Source of the DNA: CAKSHC01 sp045594545
GTDB lineage: Bacteria > Bacillota > Clostridia > Oscillospirales > UMGS1783
Assembly (NCBI GenBank): GCA_045594545.1
Contig: JAZNYQ010000091.1
Location: 1 to 9,977 of the forward strand
DNA length: 9,977 bases
Reading direction: 5' to 3'
A program made the translations under genes and the position numbers. The notes beneath the pieces were generated by a model. The model did not search any database. It saw only the letters and a list, made by a program, of their open reading frames with translations, and was not told the origin of the DNA. Every line of letters starts with the position of its first letter. The stretch's first letter is position 1. Of the stretch, positions 5,826-9,977 are shown one piece after another.

Positions 5826-7193
5826 TTAATTCATAATTGCCTTTATAGCATCACGAATATTCCTTACGCGAACAATCTGAATATCGGAACTGTGACTTCC
5901 CAGCTTACATTTATCGGAAACCAAAAAACGGTGAAACCCAAGTCGGGCCCCTTCTTTGATGCGGCGATCCACATCCGAAACCGGACGAATCTCACCGGCC
6001 AATCCAATCTCTCCGATGGCTACCATATCATGATCCATAGCCACATCCCGAATCCCTGACGCAACAGCTAAGCAAATCGCCAGATCAGCGGCAGGATCAT
6101 CCAATCGAATGCCGCCGGCAACATTGATATACGCATCCTTGGTTGCCAACGCCATGCCTGCCCGTTTCTCCAAAACAGCTAAAAGCAAGCAGATCTTATT
6201 ATAATCCACACCCGCGCTCACGCGTCGAGGAGATGGGAAGGACGTCGGCGCAGTCAGAGATTGAATTTCAGCTAAAATGGGACGGGTACCTTCCATCACA
6301 CACGTAACACAGGTGCCGGATACCTCCTCAGGGCGACCGGATAAGAACAAAGCAGAAGGGTTGTCCACCCCAACGAGACCGTGCTCAGCCATTTCGAAAA
6401 CACCAATTTCGCTGGTGGGACCAAAACGATTTTTTATCGTTCTCACAATACGATACATAAATCGTTTATCCCCTTCAAAATACAACACGGCATCTACCAT
6501 ATGTTCCAAAATTTTCGGACCCGCCACATTACCGTCTTTGTTCACATGCCCCACAATAAAAAGTGCTGTTCCTGTAGATTTGGCATATCGAATCAAACGA
6601 AAAGTACATTCTTTTACCTGCGAAACACTTCCCGGTGTAGATTCCACATCCGCACAAGCAAGCGTTTGGATGGAATCCACAATCATAACTTTGGGGTTAA
6701 TCTGTTGCGCGCTGGCAAGAACGGTATCCAGGTCTGTACTGGACAAAACCATAACCTCTTCCCCATCTACTCCCAAGCGATTCGCGCGCATTCGAATCTG
6801 CTCCTTGGATTCTTCGCCGGATGCATACAGAATCTTCTCGCCTGTGAGTTGTATGCTTTTGCACATTTGCAAAAGTAAGGTTGATTTCCCGATACCGGGA
6901 TCGCCACCGACCAACACGGCAGAACCCGATACGATCCCCCCTCCCAATACGCGGTCTAATTCAGGAAGTCCCGTTAAGAGTCTGGCATAATTGGTCTGTT
7001 CAATTTGACCGATAGGGATGGCCGAAGCGTCTTCCGCATGAATGACACTTCGGGAATTACTATTTTTCTGTACAGATGCCGACGATGTCTGTTCGGTCAT
7101 GCAATTCCACGCCTGACATTCCGGACACTTTCCCATCCATCGAGGCGCAACATATCCACAATTCGTGCACACATATACGACCCGTTGTTTCAT
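5826..7193 (-). CDS. radA: DNA repair protein RadA (Sms)
   Basis: RadA is a hexameric RecA-like ATPase that drives branch migration and processing of recombination intermediates, including after DNA uptake. The 455-residue product has normal length and all domains. These are a four-cysteine zinc finger (Cys9, Cys12, Cys23, Cys26), Walker A GDPGIGKST (97-105, Lys103), Walker B MIVDSIQTL (Asp173), the RadA signature KNRFG (254-258) and a Lon-protease-like C-terminal domain (about 275-455, with INVAGGIRLDDPAADLA and GEIGLAGEIRPV). ATG 7193 directly abuts the cwlD stop, and AAAGGATGTG lies six bases before it. Its place after comEC and holA fits a DNA-processing role. No terminator is seen before the next gene. 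Confidence 0.97.
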   Translation of the reverse strand: MKQRVVYVCTNCGYVAPRWMGKCPECQAWNCMTEQTSSASVQKNSNSRSVIHAEDASAIPIGQIEQTNYARLLTGLPELDRVLGGGIVSGSAVLVGGDPGIGKSTLLLQMCKSIQLTGEKILYASGEESKEQIRMRANRLGVDGEEVMVLSSTDLDTVLASAQQINPKVMIVDSIQTLACADVESTPGSVSQVKECTFRLIRYAKSTGTALFIVGHVNKDGNVAGPKILEHMVDAVLYFEGDKRFMYRIVRTIKNRFGPTSEIGVFEMAEHGLVGVDNPSALFLSGRPEEVSGTCVTCVMEGTRPILAEIQSLTAPTSFPSPRRVSAGVDYNKICLLLAVLEKRAGMALATKDAYINVAGGIRLDDPAADLAICLAVASGIRDVAMDHDMVAIGEIGLAGEIRPVSDVDRRIKEGARLGFHRFLVSDKCKLGSHSSDIQIVRVRNIRDAIKAIMN

Positions 7194-7904
7194 CTAATTC
7201 ACATCCTTTTTCTGTTGATATGTTACAATTCCCATAAAAATACAATACGATAATTTTGCTCGATATTGTTCCGTCTTAAGTAATGACAATTCCTCTTGAT
7301 TGGATAAAAATCCGCCTTCGACAATTACAGCCGGCTGATTGATTGACCGCAGCAAAATGCTGTTATCATTGCCAATTTTAACCTGACGGGTGTTATTTGG
7401 TTGCAAATGATTCCTTATTGATTCCTGAATCGATTGCGCCAACAACATCCCATCTTCATGATTATCCGAGTAAAAAACCTGCGCACCGTTATACTGTTCC
7501 ATTGAGAATTTATTCAAATGAATACTGATAAACAATGCCTGCGGATGTTCTCGACAGAGATTGATCCGATTTTGCATATCTTCTTTTTTAATAAATTCAT
7601 CCTCGCACAGAGAAACATCCTCAACACGAGTCATATAGACTTGGTATCCCGATAACTCCAATAAATCTCGCAATCGTAATGCAATATCCAAATTTAAATT
7701 TTTTTCCAAGGTGCCATCATGAGCAACTGCACCGCCATCCGCGCCTCCGTGCCCCGCATCGATAATAATGGGGATATCGGTATTTGCGTTCAACACCGGT
7801 GAAGTTTCCCTGTTTCTTTCTCCTATACAAAATACAGCACAACAACTTAAAATTGAGAAAATAAGAAGCACTACTACTATTGTCTTGTTAATTCGCACGA
7901 TCAT
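7194..7904 (-). CDS. cwlD: Germination-specific N-acetylmuramoyl-L-alanine amidase CwlD
   Basis: CwlD removes peptide side chains from muramic acid during cortex synthesis, so that muramic-delta-lactam can form and germination enzymes can recognise the cortex. The 236-residue product (B. subtilis: 237) has an N-terminal membrane or signal segment (about 8-26) and an Amidase_3 domain (about 45-230). Zinc ligands are His52 in DAGHGGADGGAV, Glu67 in TLEKNL and His129 in ISIHLN; the catalytic Glu196 lies in VEGGFLSN. Its alignment to B. subtilis CwlD extends over the whole length, including MTRVED and YNGAQVFY, which favours CwlD over other Amidase_3 enzymes. I chose ATG 7904, preceded by GTGGTGAT, rather than the in-frame GTGs at 7916 and 7913, which lack a ribosome binding site. 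The stop abuts radA. SC-CC near residue 20 is a poor lipobox. Confidence 0.88.
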   Translation of the reverse strand: MIVRINKTIVVVLLIFSILSCCAVFCIGERNRETSPVLNANTDIPIIIDAGHGGADGGAVAHDGTLEKNLNLDIALRLRDLLELSGYQVYMTRVEDVSLCEDEFIKKEDMQNRINLCREHPQALFISIHLNKFSMEQYNGAQVFYSDNHEDGMLLAQSIQESIRNHLQPNNTRQVKIGNDNSILLRSINQPAVIVEGGFLSNQEELSLLKTEQYRAKLSYCIFMGIVTYQQKKDVN

Positions 7905-7921
7905 AATTATCACCACAGTTT

Positions 7922-7951
7922 ACTGTATGCGGCGACAATTCCTTTTAATTC
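7922..7951 (-). promoter_or_regulatory. Possible sporulation promoter before cwlD
   Basis: On the minus strand CATACAGT (7929-7922) matches the sigma-E -10 at seven of eight positions, and GAATTAA (7951-7945) lies 15 bases upstream as a fair -35. B. subtilis cwlD is read by sigma-E and sigma-G. The predicted start would fall close to the ribosome binding site, and the spacing is one base longer than usual, so this is weak. Confidence 0.27.
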
Positions 7952-8964
7952 CTGCAACAATCCATAAGTCTGAGCAGAAACACATCCATGCTTTTTCGTT
8001 TATCTCTTGAGACACGCTTCAGTTCGCTATCGGCATCCACGCAAATGGATACCAATTGTTTAATTTTATTTAAGGAAAACGAACGCAAAATACGCAGATT
8101 TTTATTAACAGTCCCCTGTTTCAGATTAAACTGTTTGGCAATTTCCACTGCTGATAAGCCACGTTCCTTTCCGATGCCTACTCGATATAAGCGAGAAAAA
8201 CAATTATATACACTGGCCAACACCATGGTGTCCGGAAATTTTTCTAACAGGTCATCGGCACATAACATGCATTTTACTGCGTCACCCGCCAAAACGGCGT
8301 CTGCCAATTCATAGATCTGTGCGTCAATGGTACGAACGGTTACCGCATCGATATCCTGTATATAAATTTCATTACCCTTTGCATAAGCGCATATTTTATT
8401 GAGTTCATTTCCCAGTGACAGCATATTGTTATCCGCAATGGAAAGCAAATGTTCCGCGGCTGACGGTGATAATGTCTTTCCATATGAAGCGGCGCGGCGC
8501 ATCATCCATCGCTTAAGCAGATCCGGATCCTGCTCGTTTAGTACCAATTCGTGAATATGAGCAGAAGCCAACTTCTTAATATCGGAAAAAGCTACGGTTT
8601 GGTTTTGGGGATCGGTCGTTTGCCGATCAAAAATAACAACCAGATACTCGGGAAAATCCTTTATAATAGTCGCAATTGCCTCAGCAATATCCTTTCTGAC
8701 CGTATCGGTATCTAAGGCGGTAACATGAAGAATTTTACGGTCAGCAAACACGGGAAGCGCCTGCATATAATCTGTCATATCCAGAATACGGATCTGAGAA
8801 TACTCCACGCGAAGATAATTCAGACCATCATCTCCGTTTGGCAAAACGGCACCAATAATCTGATCAATATAATATTGCTTTAGATAATCCTCCCGACCGG
8901 AAAATAGATAGATTCCGGATACGGTAGAATTTTTCAGTTGTAATTTCAGTTCTGATAAATCCAT
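7945..8964 (-). CDS. holA: DNA polymerase III subunit delta
   Basis: The delta subunit opens the sliding clamp as part of the clamp loader during replication. The 339-residue product has the usual family length. The N-terminus has the expected IYLFSGREDYLKQYYIDQI, and the AAA+-like middle region includes LVVIFDRQTT and LKRWMMRRAASYGKTLSPSAAEHLL. The C-terminal helical collar domain includes LSAVEIAKQFNLKQGTVNKN and DADSELKR. As is normal for delta, no working Walker A is visible. ATG 8964 follows AAGGGG at good spacing and overlaps the comEC stop by 19 bases. The comEC-holA order is common in Firmicutes. A 40-base gap (7905-7944) separates it from cwlD. Confidence 0.93.
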   Translation of the reverse strand: MDLSELKLQLKNSTVSGIYLFSGREDYLKQYYIDQIIGAVLPNGDDGLNYLRVEYSQIRILDMTDYMQALPVFADRKILHVTALDTDTVRKDIAEAIATIIKDFPEYLVVIFDRQTTDPQNQTVAFSDIKKLASAHIHELVLNEQDPDLLKRWMMRRAASYGKTLSPSAAEHLLSIADNNMLSLGNELNKICAYAKGNEIYIQDIDAVTVRTIDAQIYELADAVLAGDAVKCMLCADDLLEKFPDTMVLASVYNCFSRLYRVGIGKERGLSAVEIAKQFNLKQGTVNKNLRILRSFSLNKIKQLVSICVDADSELKRVSRDKRKSMDVFLLRLMDCCRN

Positions 8965-9977
8965 AATTTCCCCTTCCGATAATCGTACATCATCTTCCCG
9001 TATGTCGAATTTAACTCCACTAATTTTATATTCGCACCCTCTATGTCCGCCTTTTCATCCCGCGTCAAGTTGCGTCTGTCGGAAGAAACGCAAACCACAT
9101 AAGGTCGAGTTACATACATTAATTTTGCATTTACAGCCCCTTTACCGGACTTGGCTCCAATTACCAAGGTATCCACATGGAGTTCCCCTAACGGATACCG
9201 CAAACACTGTGTGATAATTTGGTCATTTACCGAAGCACAAACACCAATGGACTCTTCTCCGTCTATTATTTTTACCAAATAAGCAGATTGATCATCTATA
9301 GCATACAAATTCAACCGGATTTGGTCAACGGATAAACGATAATCTTTATCGATTTGTACAATCTGCGCATCTGTTTTCTGTGCGGCTTCAGTAATTTTTC
9401 TGTAGGATTCATGCGTAAGAGTGCTATGCGGAATCACAATTTTATTGGCGGATATGTATGTCAATAAGGCAGGTACTCCACCCGAAACGTCATCGTCCAA
9501 ATCCGAAATCACCAATACATCAATCTCGTTAAACCCATACCGATAAATCTGTTGCGCTATCGCATTTGCCTGATAACGATTGGCGCAATCAACCACTATG
9601 CTCTTACCGTGATTTATGTACACATTAGATGCGGAATATCCTTCACTTATTGCTGTGTGTTGCGTAAACAACAAAGGATACCACGGTGTGATACATGCCA
9701 AAAGCAACAGAATCCCCATCAGACCAACCGACACAATCCTGCGCCATTTTGCCTTCTTACGCAAAATTACCCACAAAACAACAGCAATCATACCAATTAC
9801 AAAAATCAATATCATCGGCATGCTACGAACCGGTATCACCGCCTGATCAAAGCCTGCCAGCATCTCAACCATGTCCAACACAAATTCGGCAACAATACGA
9901 ACCAGAAAACCTACAAAATCGCCGAGAAAAGGAATCCAGCACAGACAACAAAACAGAGCGGAACCGATCAAGACAAA
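8946..9977 (-). CDS. comEC: ComEC/Rec2 competence channel, C-terminal part with degenerate MBL domain
   Basis: The reading frame is open to the right edge, so this is the last 343 residues of a longer protein; a TTG at 9971 is not a real start. Counted from the window edge, about residues 1-105 hold the last membrane segments of the competence domain. About 106-343 form a metallo-beta-lactamase-like domain facing out of the cell. ComEC carries single-stranded DNA across the membrane, and its MBL domain is thought to degrade the other strand. Here the usual THxHxDHxGG motif reads SDLDDDVSGG (about 158-167), so all three histidines are gone. The first strand reads GYSASNVYINHG in place of DVGQGDA, and VVDCANR stands where DGG is usual. 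No frameshift or stop is seen, so the domain is kept but probably cannot bind metal. The position directly before holA supports the identity. Confidence 0.82.
   Translation of the reverse strand, partial: FVLIGSALFCCLCWIPFLGDFVGFLVRIVAEFVLDMVEMLAGFDQAVIPVRSMPMILIFVIGMIAVVLWVILRKKAKWRRIVSVGLMGILLLLACITPWYPLLFTQHTAISEGYSASNVYINHGKSIVVDCANRYQANAIAQQIYRYGFNEIDVLVISDLDDDVSGGVPALLTYISANKIVIPHSTLTHESYRKITEAAQKTDAQIVQIDKDYRLSVDQIRLNLYAIDDQSAYLVKIIDGEESIGVCASVNDQIITQCLRYPLGELHVDTLVIGAKSGKGAVNAKLMYVTRPYVVCVSSDRRNLTRDEKADIEGANIKLVELNSTYGKMMYDYRKGKLWIYQN

Noticed and set aside
6277..6990. Long open frame (237 codons) on the plus strand opposite radA
   Set aside because: It lies wholly antisense to a well-conserved gene, is rich in Ser, Thr and Pro as shadow frames often are, and resembles no family I know.
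7915..7926. Short inverted repeat ACAGTTTACTGT before cwlD
   Set aside because: The arms are only five bases with a two-base centre, too small for a terminator, and it matches no operator I recognise.
9969..9971. TTG at 9971 as a start of a 341-residue protein
   Set aside because: The frame stays open to the window edge and the sequence begins within a membrane segment typical of the middle of ComEC, so the gene is cut by the edge.
1..9977. Mobile elements, CRISPR arrays, tRNA or rRNA genes
   Set aside because: I found no direct-repeat arrays, transposase-like frames, terminal repeats or cloverleaf-like segments; nearly every base falls in a recognised gene.

Overview
The window looks like the chromosome of an anaerobic endospore-forming Firmicute, most likely class Clostridia. 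It encodes the spore-coat ATPase SpoIVA, a CwlD-type cortex amidase and a SpoIVFA/SpoIVFB-like pair. It also holds the start of a clostridial-type GyrB/ParE protein. Codon use and base composition look even across the window. I see no mobile element, tRNA, rRNA or CRISPR array, and no gene-free stretch longer than about 175 bases.

Left part (1-1901): the start of a type IIA topoisomerase B subunit runs leftward off the edge. It is read from a near-consensus sigma-A promoter (TTGACT-N17-TATAAT). In the opposite direction lies spoIVA (399-1871). Its leader carries a possible sporulation promoter and two mutually exclusive small hairpins around the ribosome binding site. A 12-bp-stem hairpin just after spoIVA probably ends transcription from both sides.

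Right part (1905-9977): eight genes lie on the minus strand, packed with overlaps or very short gaps, so they probably form one operon. In transcription order they are comEC (3' part only), holA, cwlD, radA, a membrane-anchored M23/LytM protein resembling SpoIVFA, an M50 site-2 protease resembling SpoIVFB, a TIGR03960-type radical SAM protein and a TIGR03936/DUF2344 protein. Its promoter lies beyond the right edge. Candidate internal sporulation promoters precede cwlD and the M23 gene.

The operon mixes DNA uptake, replication and repair genes (comEC, holA, radA) with mother-cell sporulation genes (cwlD, spoIVFAB-like). These are mostly recognised families, and I found no wholly new system. 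The points most worth a second look are: an apparently dead metallo-beta-lactamase domain in ComEC; a SpoIVFA-like protein that keeps the full LytM zinc site lost in Bacillus subtilis SpoIVFA; a SpoIVFB-like protease without the C-terminal CBS domain; the two-hairpin leader of spoIVA; and a palindrome in the divergent promoter region.
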